A DNA stretch of 64,000 bases. It comes from Alphaproteobacteria bacterium (GTDB taxonomy: Bacteria; Pseudomonadota; Alphaproteobacteria; Rhizobiales; GCA-2746425). The stretch spans positions 44,399-108,398 of the forward strand of contig JANSWZ010000013.1 of assembly GCA_024743215.1 (NCBI GenBank), in the 5' to 3' direction. Below, piece by piece: positions 17,704-27,389 of the stretch; the first letter of the stretch is position 1; every line of letters begins with the position of its first letter. The position numbers were made by a program, and so were the translations under genes. The notes beneath the pieces were generated by a model. The model was not told the origin of the DNA and made no database searches. It saw only the letters and a list, made by a program, of their open reading frames with translations.

Positions 17704-20319
17704 ATGACCAGTGACTCCAAAAAAAACAGTGGATTTGAAGAAGCTCCTCAGCAGGAACTGACCGGTGCGCCCTTGTCCGGTTCTGTATCGGATTGGGCTG
17801 ATGAAATCAGCCGCGAAGCTGGTGCGCCCGCCAATACTGCACCCGCAAACGTCGAACCGACTAAAACCAAACCAGCCAGACCGGCGCCCACAAAAGCCAG
17901 GAAGAAACCCGCCAAAACGGCAGGCCTTAAAACCGCGCGTGGCACGTCCATGGGCGGCCCGGCCTCAGCGAAGGACCGCGCCGCTGGCGGCCTCAACCCG
18001 GTTGCCGGGCTGGATATCTCGCTGGAAGATGCGGACAAGGTCGATAATTCCGGTGTGACCGCCACGGTCGCGGCGCTTTCGCGCCTCATTGAGACTGGCC
18101 GCAAGGAAATGGATGACGTCTGGGTGCCCCACCGCCCGGAACGTCCGTCGAAATCTGAAGGCGGTATTTCCTTTGATCTTGATTCGGAATTTGAACCGAA
18201 GGGCGATCAGCCAACAGCTATCAACGAACTTGTTTCAGGCCTGGTCGACGGCGAGCGAGATCAGGTGCTGCTGGGCGTCACTGGCTCCGGCAAGACTTAT
18301 ACAGTTGCCAATATCATTGCTGAAACCAACCGGCCTGCGCTGATCCTGGCTCCAAATAAAACGCTTGCTGCCCAGCTTTATGGCGAGTTCAAAAGCTTCT
18401 TTCCGAACAATTCGGTTGAGTATTTCGTTTCCTATTACGATTACTATCAGCCGGAAGCCTATGTGCCGCGCTCCGACACCTATATCGAGAAAGAATCCTC
18501 GGTTAACGAGCAGATCGATCGCATGCGCCATTCGGCCACCCGCGCCTTGCTGGAGCGGGACGATGTGATCATCGTCGCCTCCGTATCCTGCATCTATGGT
18601 ATCGGATCGGTGGAAACCTATACGGCCATGACTTTTGAAATGAAGGTTGGCCAGAACATCGACCAGCGCCAGATCATGGCCGATCTTGTGGCCCTGCAAT
18701 ACAAGCGCAATGATCAAGCCTTTCAGCGTGGCACTTTCCGCGTGCGCGGGGATACGCTGGAAATCTTCCCGGCGCACTATGAAGACCGCGCCTGGCGTCT
18801 GTCCATGTTTGGCGATGAAATTGAATCCATTACCGAATTCGATCCGCTGACGGGTCAAAAGAGCCAGAATCTGGATTCGATCAAAGTCTACGCCAACTCG
18901 CATTACGTAACGCCCAAGCCAACCCTGCAACAGGCTGTCAAAAGCATTCGCGCGGAGTTGGTTCTGCGGCTGGCGGAACTCAACCAGGCCGGACGTTTGC
19001 TGGAAGCGCAGCGCCTGGAGCAGCGCACAAATTTTGACATTGAAATGATTGAAGCCACTGGTGCGTGCGCGGGCATTGAGAACTATTCGCGCTATCTGAC
19101 AGGCCGCGCACCCGGCGAGCCGCCGCCCACATTGTTCGAATATCTGCCGGACAATGCACTCGTTTTCGTCGATGAAAGCCATGTTACTGTGCCTCAAATC
19201 GGGGCTATGTATCGCGGCGATTTTCGCCGCAAGGCAACGCTGGCCGAATATGGTTTTCGCTTGCCGTCCTGTATGGATAATCGCCCGCTGCGCTTTGAGG
19301 AATGGAACGCCATGCGCCCGCCTTCCGTCTATGTCTCGGCTACCCCCGGCGGATGGGAGCTGGAGCAGACCGGCGGTGTCTTCTCAGAGCAGGTCATCCG
19401 ACCTACGGGCTTGATTGATCCACCTGTTGAAATCCGCCCGGCCACATCACAGGTCGATGATCTGCTGGGCGCGATCCGTGAAACCACAGCGCGAGGTTAC
19501 CGCACGCTGGTTACGACGCTCACTAAGCGCATGTCGGAAGATCTGACCGAATATCTCCACGAAAACGGTGTCAGAGTGCGCTACATGCACTCCGATATTG
19601 AAACACTGGAACGCATTGAAATTCTGCGCGACCTGCGTTTGGGAGCATTTGACGTGCTGGTCGGAATCAATCTGCTACGCGAAGGGCTGGATATTCCCGA
19701 ATGCGCTTTGGTCGCTATTCTGGACGCAGACAAGGAAGGTTTTTTGCGCTCCGAAACCAGCCTGGTGCAGACCATTGGCCGGGCGGCGCGAAATGTCGAT
19801 GGCAAGGTTATTCTGTATGCCGACCGCATCACCGGTTCCATGGAACGCGCCATGGCCGAGACAGAACGCCGCCGCGAAAAACAGACGGCCTATAATGTCG
19901 AAAACAACATCACTCCTGCATCGATCAAGAAGAACATCGGAGACATTCTCTCCAGCGTCTATGAGGGTGATCACGTCACCGTCGATGCCGGCCTGGCCGA
20001 AACGCCGTTGGTGGGACACAACCTCAAGGCCCACATTCAGGATATGGAAAAACGCATGCGCGATGCCGCTGCCGACCTCGACTTCGAGGAAGCGGCACGC
20101 CTGCGCGATGAAATCAAACGCCTCCAGGAAACCGAACTCGCCATCGGCGATGATCCACTGGCCCGCCAACAGGCGATTGATGATCGCACCGGCGGCTACA
20201 AGGGACCGCGCGGGGCCACCGCGGATATTACGCCAAGAGGGCGCGGCAATAGCGGTCGGTCATCCGGCGGCAAACCGGGGCAACGCGGCGGGGTCCGGGC
20301 GAATAAGGGGAAGCGGTGA
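17704..20319 (+). CDS. uvrB: excinuclease ABC subunit UvrB
   Basis: UvrB verifies DNA damage handed over by UvrA and recruits UvrC in nucleotide excision repair. The 871-residue protein is longer than typical (about 670) because of a roughly 150-residue Ala/Pro/Lys-rich N-terminal extension, common in alphaproteobacteria. Then come Walker [11 protein letters not shown], the beta-hairpin [26 protein letters not shown], the helicase motif GRAARN, and the C-terminal UVR domain ([15 protein letters not shown]), followed by a Gly/Arg-rich tail. I prefer ATG 17704; an in-frame ATG at 17632 is possible. A fragment of another uvrB occurs at 38819. Confidence 0.96.
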   Translation: MTSDSKKNSGFEEAPQQELTGAPLSGSVSDWADEISREAGAPANTAPANVEPTKTKPARPAPTKARKKPAKTAGLKTARGTSMGGPASAKDRAAGGLNPVAGLDISLEDADKVDNSGVTATVAALSRLIETGRKEMDDVWVPHRPERPSKSEGGISFDLDSEFEPKGDQPTAINELVSGLVDGERDQVLLGVTGSGKTYTVANIIAETNRPALILAPNKTLAAQLYGEFKSFFPNNSVEYFVSYYDYYQPEAYVPRSDTYIEKESSVNEQIDRMRHSATRALLERDDVIIVASVSCIYGIGSVETYTAMTFEMKVGQNIDQRQIMADLVALQYKRNDQAFQRGTFRVRGDTLEIFPAHYEDRAWRLSMFGDEIESITEFDPLTGQKSQNLDSIKVYANSHYVTPKPTLQQAVKSIRAELVLRLAELNQAGRLLEAQRLEQRTNFDIEMIEATGACAGIENYSRYLTGRAPGEPPPTLFEYLPDNALVFVDESHVTVPQIGAMYRGDFRRKATLAEYGFRLPSCMDNRPLRFEEWNAMRPPSVYVSATPGGWELEQTGGVFSEQVIRPTGLIDPPVEIRPATSQVDDLLGAIRETTARGYRTLVTTLTKRMSEDLTEYLHENGVRVRYMHSDIETLERIEILRDLRLGAFDVLVGINLLREGLDIPECALVAILDADKEGFLRSETSLVQTIGRAARNVDGKVILYADRITGSMERAMAETERRREKQTAYNVENNITPASIKKNIGDILSSVYEGDHVTVDAGLAETPLVGHNLKAHIQDMEKRMRDAAADLDFEEAARLRDEIKRLQETELAIGDDPLARQQAIDDRTGGYKGPRGATADITPRGRGNSGRSSGGKPGQRGGVRANKGKR

Positions 20320-20378
20320 GGGACGTGACCGCATTTGGAAGATAAGCAACGAGTCGCTGCGGTGTCCCGGTCAATATC

Positions 20379-20479
20379 TGCCTCCGATTAATACCAATCA
20401 TGAAAATAACTCAGGAAACTGATCCCGAACCACTTGGCGCGGTTCAATGCGGGTTCGATCGCATGAAATATCGGAGGCA
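20379..20479. repeat. nested inverted repeat downstream of uvrB
   Basis: Two perfect 10-base arms, TGCCTCCGAT (20379-20388) and ATCGGAGGCA (20470-20479), flank about 80 bases that contain a smaller hairpin, ATGCG/CGCAT around a GGTTCGAT loop, near 20448-20465. It lies in the roughly 240-base gap between uvrB and the next gene. It could be a transcript end structure, a small RNA, or a decayed miniature repeat element. No T-run follows it, so it is not a classical terminator. Confidence 0.4.
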
Positions 20480-20561
20480 CCGATCTATAGTCATCAATAC
20501 AGATCAACGACCCATGGTAGGGCTGCATTAGTGAGAAACATGCTGTGGTGTTTGGTGGTTT

Positions 20562-21533
20562 CTATGTTGTTGGACTGTCGCGTCCACCACCCGCCCAGGT
20601 CACGGCTTTCTCGCCCAGGAATTTGAACTTCGCCGAAGCCGTTTCAAGTTTGGCTTCCCATTCCGGGTTGGGCTCCTGACCTGCGGTGACCTGAAAGAAT
20701 GCCTGCAAGAGACAGGCAATTGCAAATGGCTCAATCACCGCGACCTTCACGGCCCAGGCAAAGAGCAAGGCAAAGACCATACCTCCTGCCGACCACGTAC
20801 CCGGCATGATGTAAACAACCGCTGCCGCGGGAGCCAACATGAACAGGAACACAACAATTGAAAGGCCCCATGTGAACAAAGTCAGCCATGCGGCATTCTT
20901 CAACATAGGCTTGGCGTTCTGACCATAAAGCACGAGCGCTTCTTTCGCGGAGGCATAAGGGTTTTCAGACTTTGTGCGCAGTCCATGAGCAAGAATAACC
21001 TCATCAACAAGCCCAACAGCGAGCTTCAAATAGGCCCGCACCAGCGACATTATCTTGTTTAGTCCGGGGATAGGAATAATCGACAAAAGCCCTTGAATCA
21101 GCCCGGTAATCGCTCTGACGACCCCTTTGATCAGCTGATCAATCCCGAACAGAACCGAGGCTTCTCCAAAACGTTCGGTGACGATGTTTCGCGCGTAAGC
21201 GATTTGACCTTGACCATCTGGCAATTCGCGACCGTCCAATATCTCTACCATCACCGCGATATGGCCAGCTTTGACAACATACAGCAGATACTCGCGCATA
21301 AGATACAGCACACCAGCAGTAGCTCCGAACCCGATGAGGCCCCCCCAAACGGTTGTGGATGCCTGAAAATCGTCATCACCAAAGCCACCAACACCGTAAC
21401 CGATACCTGCGCCCGTACCTGTCACCAGCACATATGCTACAGCGATCCCAAAGTAGACAACAATTCGGAACAGCAAAAAGGGCGCTGTCTTGCGCATCAC
21501 TCCAAACGCTGTCCCCATACTAAAATCCCACAT
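20562..21533 (-). CDS. polytopic membrane protein of unknown function
   Basis: A 323-residue inner-membrane protein with about six hydrophobic stretches: near residues 15-40, 55-75, 130-150 (with the amphipathic VVRAITGLIQGLLSIIPIPG), 215-245 and 250-285. The N-terminus reads MWDFSMGTAFGVMRKTAPF. The ATG at 21533 is chosen because AAGGAG stands six bases upstream; the frame opens earlier at 21563 without such a site. I do not recognise the family. It sits alone between uvrB and an 840-base stretch with no confident gene, so context gives no clue to its role. Confidence 0.75.
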   Translation of the reverse strand: MWDFSMGTAFGVMRKTAPFLLFRIVVYFGIAVAYVLVTGTGAGIGYGVGGFGDDDFQASTTVWGGLIGFGATAGVLYLMREYLLYVVKAGHIAVMVEILDGRELPDGQGQIAYARNIVTERFGEASVLFGIDQLIKGVVRAITGLIQGLLSIIPIPGLNKIMSLVRAYLKLAVGLVDEVILAHGLRTKSENPYASAKEALVLYGQNAKPMLKNAAWLTLFTWGLSIVVFLFMLAPAAAVVYIMPGTWSAGGMVFALLFAWAVKVAVIEPFAIACLLQAFFQVTAGQEPNPEWEAKLETASAKFKFLGEKAVTWAGGGRDSPTT

Positions 21534-22374
21534 AGCGAACTCCTTTGCATAATTTAAATGCACTGTATCAGCTTGCCTGATGGCAGCAACTTCCTGGTCC
21601 CATGGACCTTAATCCCGTGGTTTCGATCAAGTCCATCATTCCAGTCTTGCAATGCTGACTTTCGCCGCGATACGGAAAACCTGCAAGATGGGCTCGAAAC
21701 GGTCATTGGATCCATTGGATTGATGGGGCCTGAACCAAACCCGCATCGTCTGTCGCGGCGCAAATTCACGTTTGCAGGCTTCCTTCATGACTCAACCTTC
21801 ATCTTTTCAAAAAGACGGAAATTTTGCGTCGATCCGTTGAAACTGCCCGCCATTTCCCCGGGCATAGGATACTTCTCTGTATCCGGTGGATCTGAACACT
21901 TGCCGGCCCTCCGAGTCAGATCAAAGGCAGTTGTTTCGAACCACCATGATTTTGCCAATCTGAGGCCACTTTTAGCAAGCGCGTCTCCCATTTGGGGGAT
22001 GCCGCAAATTAACATTTTTCCTACCGTTGCGATTGCGATCACAGAGGGGTGAATCATGTTTGCAGTCGTTCAATATCTTCCTGCAATCGAACCGCTTCAG
22101 TTGATCAACGTTGTGGACTTTTGATCTACGGGTTCTCGTTTGGCGAGGTCTGGATTGGTTGGATGCATGAGGACCGCGCGTTCTATTCATTTTGCAATGT
22201 GCCGGTTCCCATTGTGATGGCTGTAATCCCGATTGCGGAACTCAATCGGTCAGATGCGCATATTCAAGGGCACTGGATAATCATCACCTTGGTGGGATTT
22301 TTGAAGCGCCTGTTCTCTAAGAAGTGCGTCCCGGTACAGCTGGTGTCCCGTTTGCCCGATCAGGACATGGCATA
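21534..22374. other. about 840 bases with no confident gene
   Basis: Between the membrane protein and the LysE-type exporter I find only short or atypical open frames. On the minus strand, a 90-codon frame (22057 to 21785) ends in a stop overlapping by ATGA an about 50-codon frame starting near 21788. On the plus strand, a 22-codon frame starts at 22055 and stops at once. Just before the exporter start is a coherent open stretch (about 22324-22374) that could be the remnant of an upstream gene. None matches a family I recognise; this looks like decayed coding DNA. Confidence 0.4.
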
Positions 22375-22986
22375 ATGTCGTATTCTGATATCGCCTCCTA
22401 TTTCATGACCCTGATTGCGATTACTCTGGCACCTGGCCCGGTTGCATTGGTGTTGATTGTCAGATCAGCAAGCAAGGACATTGTGGGGGCCTTGGGCTTT
22501 GGCATCGGCTTTGCGCTTGGAGGCCTGTTGATCATTTCTGCGGTTTGCTACGGTCTTAGTGCATGGTTATCGACTATCCCGGATGCCATTGGGTACGGCA
22601 AATATGTGATGATGGCCTACATTCTGTGGTTGGCCTATGGAATCTGGCAAGGCGGGTTCGATTTGACGGACAGGTTTGAAGCCAAGCGCCTCTCCATCTT
22701 GTCTTCACTTGGTGCGGGGACCCTGACTTGCTTTATCTCACCCTACATGATGATCCTGTTTCCCCTTGTCTTGCCGAGCGTTATGGACATCACCACGATT
22801 GAGTTGCCTCAGTTCCTGATCGTTGCCATGATTACATTCACTTCTCTGTTTGCGGGGGCTTGTTTGATCATTGCCTTTGCAGCGCAGATCAGCCGAATGG
22901 TCCGCTCACCTGGTTCGATGATGATCCTGAGCCGTTGTTTGGCAAGCATTCTTGTGCTTGGCGGTGGTTGGATGGCATTCGTCTAG
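22375..22986 (+). CDS. LysE family translocator
   Basis: A 203-residue inner-membrane exporter with about six hydrophobic segments. The N-terminal block ITLAPGPVALVLIVRSASKD and the following GIGFALGGLLIISAV are the LysE/RhtB family pattern, where PGP near residue 20 is the conserved motif. Family members export amino acids such as lysine, threonine or homoserine. The end is short, so the last helix is at the very C-terminus. ATG 22375 is chosen over an open stretch upstream because it gives the standard N-terminus. It precedes the LuxR-hydrolase gene by 144 to 233 bases on the same strand. Substrate unknown. Confidence 0.85.
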   Translation: MSYSDIASYFMTLIAITLAPGPVALVLIVRSASKDIVGALGFGIGFALGGLLIISAVCYGLSAWLSTIPDAIGYGKYVMMAYILWLAYGIWQGGFDLTDRFEAKRLSILSSLGAGTLTCFISPYMMILFPLVLPSVMDITTIELPQFLIVAMITFTSLFAGACLIIAFAAQISRMVRSPGSMMILSRCLASILVLGGGWMAFV

Positions 22987-23219
22987 AACTGCGGAATGTT
23001 GAGCATCCGATAGCGCCATCCAGAGCGCTCTCGGAACTACCTTTTTCCCGTTGCGCCTTAAGAAATTGGTGTGTCTGCAAGGCAAAGTCGTGAAGGGAGC
23101 AATGGCAGGCACACAACTTTCAGCGCGTTGTGCAACACGTTTTTCAAATTGATAATCAAAGCAGATTGCTTTCTATTGAATCGACCGGCCTTGTGCCAAA
23201 AATGAGGCTTCTGCATGTG

Positions 23220-24974
23220 ATGGCGCAAGATCGAGACGCTCCCGAAATCAACCGTGATATGATCGTCGATCGCATCTATGAAATCGCGCTGGAACCGTCG
23301 TCGCTCGAAGAGTTTATTGATTTCTGGCACGATACGGACCTTTCGGAAAAGTTTTCTGATTTCGACAAATCCTACAAGGCACATCTGGAGCGAGGCGAGA
23401 CGTTTCTCCAGCGCGGAGAGATTGCGCGACCAGACCTGATGGAGTATCTGCAGCCCTATGATAACCTCGCTGCCTTTATCGTCGTAGGATCACTCATTGT
23501 CGAGGCATCCAACTCTGGTGCCCAATCCGCGTTTGGCGTGAGCTCTGGCGACAGTCTGGATCAGCTTAACCTCCCGGCAGAAATGCGGGCGGCGCTGATG
23601 CGAACGACGCAGGACGTCCTGAATAGATCGGAACCTTCCGAAAAATTTCTCAAAACGGAATTGGCCACCAAGGGCGGTGCCATATTGTTTCGCATAATGC
23701 GTATTGCAGAAGCTCTTGAAGATGGCCCCGCTGCCCTCATCGTCTCGACTCATTTTCACTGGCGCGAGAAGACTGGCGCACTTTTGGGCAGCGTGTTTCA
23801 ACTGACTGGGGCTGAACAAAACGTGGTGCGCTTGCTGATAGAAGGGCAGGACACCAAATCCATCGCAACCACGCGTAACACCAGCGAAGGTACGGTGCGA
23901 GGACAGATCAAGTCGATTACCGGCAAAATGAATTTGCGTTCCCAGAAAGATATTGTTCGCCTGGTCATGGCGCTCGGCGAGTTCCCCATGGGGGTCGCCG
24001 GAAAAGAGGCTGTGGATCGGGCAAAGCCTGAACTGTCGAAAAATTGGCTTGAGACAGAAGTGTGGAAACCGTTCAAATCCATTTCCCTTCCTGATGGCAG
24101 GGCGCTGACATATCACGATATGGGGCCGCCAACCGGCGATCCGGTCCTTTTTTCCCATATGGGATCTTGCATGGCGCGTTGGTCGCGTTCGATGATCCAT
24201 TTGGCATTCGAGCGTAATCTACGTGTCATCTGTCCCATTCGAGCGGGCTATGGTTACAGCGATAATCTTGCTCCGAGCGCAGACCCATTTGAAGCCGCGC
24301 GCAATGATACGATGTTTCTCTTGGAGCGGCTTTGTATCCCGCAGTTGCCCTATGTCGTCCAGGGAAGCGACTTTCCATTTGCCGCCGATCTGATCGCAAA
24401 ACAACCGGATATCGTGTCAGAGTTGATTGGTATCGGTGGGCGGCCCTGCCTGCCAGGTGGCTTGAACGTGGACGGTGCAGGTCGTTGGCAGAGGTTTTTC
24501 GTATCGACTGCGCGAAATTCCCCACATCTGGTCCGGTTTGCCTCAAAGGCAGTGATGGCTATGTGCAAACGAATTGGCCCGGAGGCGATGTTACGGCAAT
24601 TATGCAAGGATTCGCCCTCTGATCTGGCCCTTCTTGAAAGAGAAGAAATGAAGCAGATCCTTGTGGCAAATATCCGCTTAATGGCCGGAGAGGCGACCAA
24701 CGCCGCACGCGCCTTCGCTATGGAGTACATTGCGTTTCAGGAGGATTGGAGCGATAGCGTCATGGCCACACGCCATATTCGCGTGCAAATTTTTCTTGCA
24801 GAGGAAGATCCGACAATCAACATTGGTTCGATCCCGAAATTGCAGGAAGCCTATCCGTGGATCGAGTTTGAGGTGGTTCCAGAAGCCGGACTTGCATTGA
24901 TCTACCAAAAACCGGAAAAACTGATCCCATTGATGGCCGATGCCGCGAAACGTGCAATCTTGAACGTTCAATAG
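23220..24974 (+). CDS. LuxR-type regulator fused to a degenerate alpha/beta-hydrolase domain
   Basis: A 584-residue cytoplasmic protein in three parts. Residues 1-190 form an unrecognised N-terminal domain. Residues about 195-255 are a LuxR/GerE helix-turn-helix (LTGAEQNVVRLLIEGQDTKSIA then GTVRGQIKSITGKMNLRS). Residues about 295-580 follow an alpha/beta-hydrolase fold (oxyanion region FSHMGSC, elbow VVQGSDF). The elbow keeps Ser383 but not the GxSxG glycines, and the usual catalytic His is Leu558 in EAGLALIY. The hydrolase part is therefore more likely a ligand sensor than an enzyme, which is inference. The start is uncertain: GTG 23130 and ATGs at 23202, 23220 and 23259 are in frame. Confidence 0.8.
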   Translation: MAQDRDAPEINRDMIVDRIYEIALEPSSLEEFIDFWHDTDLSEKFSDFDKSYKAHLERGETFLQRGEIARPDLMEYLQPYDNLAAFIVVGSLIVEASNSGAQSAFGVSSGDSLDQLNLPAEMRAALMRTTQDVLNRSEPSEKFLKTELATKGGAILFRIMRIAEALEDGPAALIVSTHFHWREKTGALLGSVFQLTGAEQNVVRLLIEGQDTKSIATTRNTSEGTVRGQIKSITGKMNLRSQKDIVRLVMALGEFPMGVAGKEAVDRAKPELSKNWLETEVWKPFKSISLPDGRALTYHDMGPPTGDPVLFSHMGSCMARWSRSMIHLAFERNLRVICPIRAGYGYSDNLAPSADPFEAARNDTMFLLERLCIPQLPYVVQGSDFPFAADLIAKQPDIVSELIGIGGRPCLPGGLNVDGAGRWQRFFVSTARNSPHLVRFASKAVMAMCKRIGPEAMLRQLCKDSPSDLALLEREEMKQILVANIRLMAGEATNAARAFAMEYIAFQEDWSDSVMATRHIRVQIFLAEEDPTINIGSIPKLQEAYPWIEFEVVPEAGLALIYQKPEKLIPLMADAAKRAILNVQ

Positions 24975-25185
24975 ACCGGGCAGGTCGAGCGTGAAGCCGG
25001 ACCAACAAAAGTGGCTTTGGTGTTTATCCCACGCTTCAGCCAAGCTCGCCTTTTGCAGGGAATCTGTTTTAAGGACATCACGAGTTCCGATGACAGAGCT
25101 CGAAGCTTTGGTCCGTCAACGGTCGGCTATGATTTAGGGGAACGCACACTCGGCATCTGTGTGATCAGTCGAGAAGTCCTTCAGT

Positions 25186-26547
25186 TCAATTCGCCTTGTT
25201 GAACATCGCGCGAACAAAAAGCCCACCGCTTGGCAGGCTTGGGTTTTCGGAAAAAACCAATTCCGCATGGTGCAAATTGGCAATGGTTTTAACCAGCGAC
25301 AGGCCCAGGCCAGCACCATCGGTCGTGCGGCTTTTCTCCAGACGATAGAGCGGTTGCGTGATCCGATCATACTCATCTTGAGGAATGCCAGGTCCCGTAT
25401 CGGATAACCCAATGGTCGTGCCGTCTACAATCAGCGCTATTTTTGTCCCATTGGGCGTATGGCGCATTGCATTTTCGATAAGATTCGCAAGCATTTGCAC
25501 CAATAGAACGCGGTCTCCCTGCATGATTGCCGGATTTGTGACTTCTACAGCCAGTTTGCGACCACTGTCTTCGACAACGGCTTCGTAAATATCGGCAACT
25601 TCCTCAACAAGCTCACCCGGATGGACAGCTTCAAATGCGGCATGAGCTGCACCAGATTCCAGCTTGGCGATCCGCAAAAAGGCATCAAAAATTGCGATGA
25701 TCTGGTCTGTTTGAGCAATAGCGGCCTCAATATTTTCGGCGCTGGCATCTTCATTTTCCTGCGCCGTCAAGGCACGGTCAAGCCGGATGCGAAGACGGGC
25801 GAGCGGTGTTTTCAGATCATGCGCGATATTGGCCGAAAAATCGCGGGTTTGGCGCATAAGCGCGTCAAGTTGCGTGACCGTCGCATCAACCTGGTGGGAC
25901 AGATCATCCAGATCATCGCTGGTGCGCAAGGCCGCCACCCGCGCCGTAAGATCGCCTGCGCCGACCTCTTCCAAAGTACTGGAAATCGCATTGATCCGCC
26001 GCTGCGTGCGGGTGCCCAGAAAGATCCCCAGCCCTAGAGCTGCAAGGGCGGCACCAAGGCCAACAAGCCCCATAGTTCGCAACATGATGTCCAGAAAGTC
26101 ATCCTGACGCGCAAGATTGGTTCCTACAATCAACTGCCCGCCAATCGATGGGCCGACCAGATACATCCATTGGCCAAGGCCATGCGCCGCTTGCCATTCA
26201 TCGTCAGCCCCGCGATTGTTTCCTGCAATGCCCCAGCCAAAATTCAACTGATTGTGAAAACCGTTACGAATATCATCGGGTTGTTCATTGAATTCGATCC
26301 GCTCCATGCGGGTTGGTGGATAACGTGCTCGGTCAAACCCGACTGTTTTCAAGTCGTCATTGACCAATGCGAACCGCGCAGTCAGTTCGTCCTCGATACG
26401 TTTTTGAAATTCGGCTTCAAATTGCAGCATGGCAATAAAGCCCGCTGTATAGATCAAAACAAGAAATGCCATTGTCAATGACAAGGCCTGCCGTAACGCC
26501 GACATGCGGCGTAGTTTTGCGAAACTAAACCGTTGGCTCAAAGACAT
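25186..26547 (-). CDS. two-component sensor histidine kinase
   Basis: A 453-residue membrane kinase. One membrane helix at about residues 20-42, a periplasmic sensor region of about 110 residues, a second helix at 158-178, a HAMP domain to about 230, then HisKA with His243 in FSANIAHDLKTPLARL, and an ATPase domain with the N-box NLIENAMRHTP, G1 DTGPGIP and G2 GAGLGLSLVK. It overlaps the end of its response regulator gene by 23 bases; the Met at residue 15 is an alternative start. The architecture resembles heavy-metal-type kinases (CusS/CopS group), but the ligand is unknown. Confidence 0.92.
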   Translation of the reverse strand: MSLSQRFSFAKLRRMSALRQALSLTMAFLVLIYTAGFIAMLQFEAEFQKRIEDELTARFALVNDDLKTVGFDRARYPPTRMERIEFNEQPDDIRNGFHNQLNFGWGIAGNNRGADDEWQAAHGLGQWMYLVGPSIGGQLIVGTNLARQDDFLDIMLRTMGLVGLGAALAALGLGIFLGTRTQRRINAISSTLEEVGAGDLTARVAALRTSDDLDDLSHQVDATVTQLDALMRQTRDFSANIAHDLKTPLARLRIRLDRALTAQENEDASAENIEAAIAQTDQIIAIFDAFLRIAKLESGAAHAAFEAVHPGELVEEVADIYEAVVEDSGRKLAVEVTNPAIMQGDRVLLVQMLANLIENAMRHTPNGTKIALIVDGTTIGLSDTGPGIPQDEYDRITQPLYRLEKSRTTDGAGLGLSLVKTIANLHHAELVFSENPSLPSGGLFVRAMFNKAN

Positions 26548-27208
26548 AACCAGCCCCGCGCATGGTGCGGATCACAGCGTCACCAAATGGTTTTTCGATC
26601 TTGCCACGCAATCGGCTAACGTGAGTTTCTACAACACTTGTTGTTGGGTCAAAGTTCATGTCCCAGACTTTCTCCAGCAACATGGTCCGTGTTAAAACGC
26701 GCCCGTTTGAACGCAAGAATGCTTCAAGCAATCGGAATTCTTTTGCGTTCAGTTCAATTGTTTGTCCCTGACGTGTGCAACTTTGTTTGAGAAGGTCGAG
26801 GTGGATGTCACCTGCAACAAGCTTGGTGATGGCAGCCTGTCCCACGCCAGTATTTCTTCGCCCTAACGCCGCCACGCGCGCGTCCAACTCAGAAAATGCA
26901 AAGGGTTTTGGAAGGTAATCATCCGCACCTGCCTGCAACCCTTCAACACGGTCGTCAACATCTCCCAATGCGGTTAACAGCAAAACAGGCGTCGTGTCCT
27001 TCGCCGCCCGGATTGCGCGCAACACGGATAACCCGTCAAGTTCAGGCACCATCCGATCAAGGATCAGCAGATCAAAGTTTTGGGTGGTCGCTGCAATGAG
27101 CGCGTCGCGTCCACGCGTCAACCAATCAACGACATGCCCCGATTGCATCAGCCCATCGCGGGTCCAGGATCCTATTTCAGTATCGTCTTCTAGAAGCAAT
27201 ATTTTCAT
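26525..27208 (-). CDS. OmpR/PhoB-family response regulator
   Basis: A 227-residue DNA-binding regulator. The receiver domain starts MKILLLEDD, with phospho-acceptor Asp51 (LILDRMVPELDG), the conserved Thr in LLTALGD and Lys in DYLPKPF. The C-terminal winged helix (about residues 130-225) contains ELNAKEFRLLEAFLRSNGRVLTR and VETHVSRLRGKI. I prefer ATG 27208 to the longer frame at 27244 because receivers begin here. It forms an operon with the kinase and is divergent from the exported-protein operon, with a shared 180-base promoter region that contains a good candidate binding palindrome. Confidence 0.93.
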   Translation of the reverse strand: MKILLLEDDTEIGSWTRDGLMQSGHVVDWLTRGRDALIAATTQNFDLLILDRMVPELDGLSVLRAIRAAKDTTPVLLLTALGDVDDRVEGLQAGADDYLPKPFAFSELDARVAALGRRNTGVGQAAITKLVAGDIHLDLLKQSCTRQGQTIELNAKEFRLLEAFLRSNGRVLTRTMLLEKVWDMNFDPTTSVVETHVSRLRGKIEKPFGDAVIRTMRGAGYVFEPTV

Positions 27209-27288
27209 AGCCCTACCGTAAATGCGACCGCCCCAAAGAGCCATCCCACCTTATCAGGATCAAAGCTGTCCGTAGTTTCGCGTGAAGC

Positions 27289-27302
27289 TTACAAATTTGT
27301 AA
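27289..27302. promoter_or_regulatory. palindrome TTACAAATTTGTAA, candidate response-regulator box
   Basis: A perfect 14-bp palindrome lies in the intergenic region between the response regulator (start 27208) and the exported-protein operon (start 27390). The layout TTAC-N6-GTAA resembles the boxes bound by CusR/CopR-type regulators as I recall them. It is about 90 bases from the downstream start and 80 from the regulator start, so it could serve both promoters. Binding is inference. Confidence 0.45.
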
Positions 27303-27389
27303 AGTTTGCGTCAGGTCGCAGCAAACATCGGATGCCATCTAGGAGGCAACGAAACACATCCGACAAACCCGCATGAAGGAAACGCTCCG

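Noticed and set aside
18235..19197. 320-codon minus-strand frame inside uvrB
   Set aside because: Shadow of uvrB, which is unambiguous on the plus strand; no family pattern in the antisense frame.
20440..20470. tRNA-like gcgggttcgatcgc downstream of uvrB
   Set aside because: The stem and loop sizes do not fit a T-arm and no acceptor or anticodon arm is found; treated as part of a nested inverted repeat.
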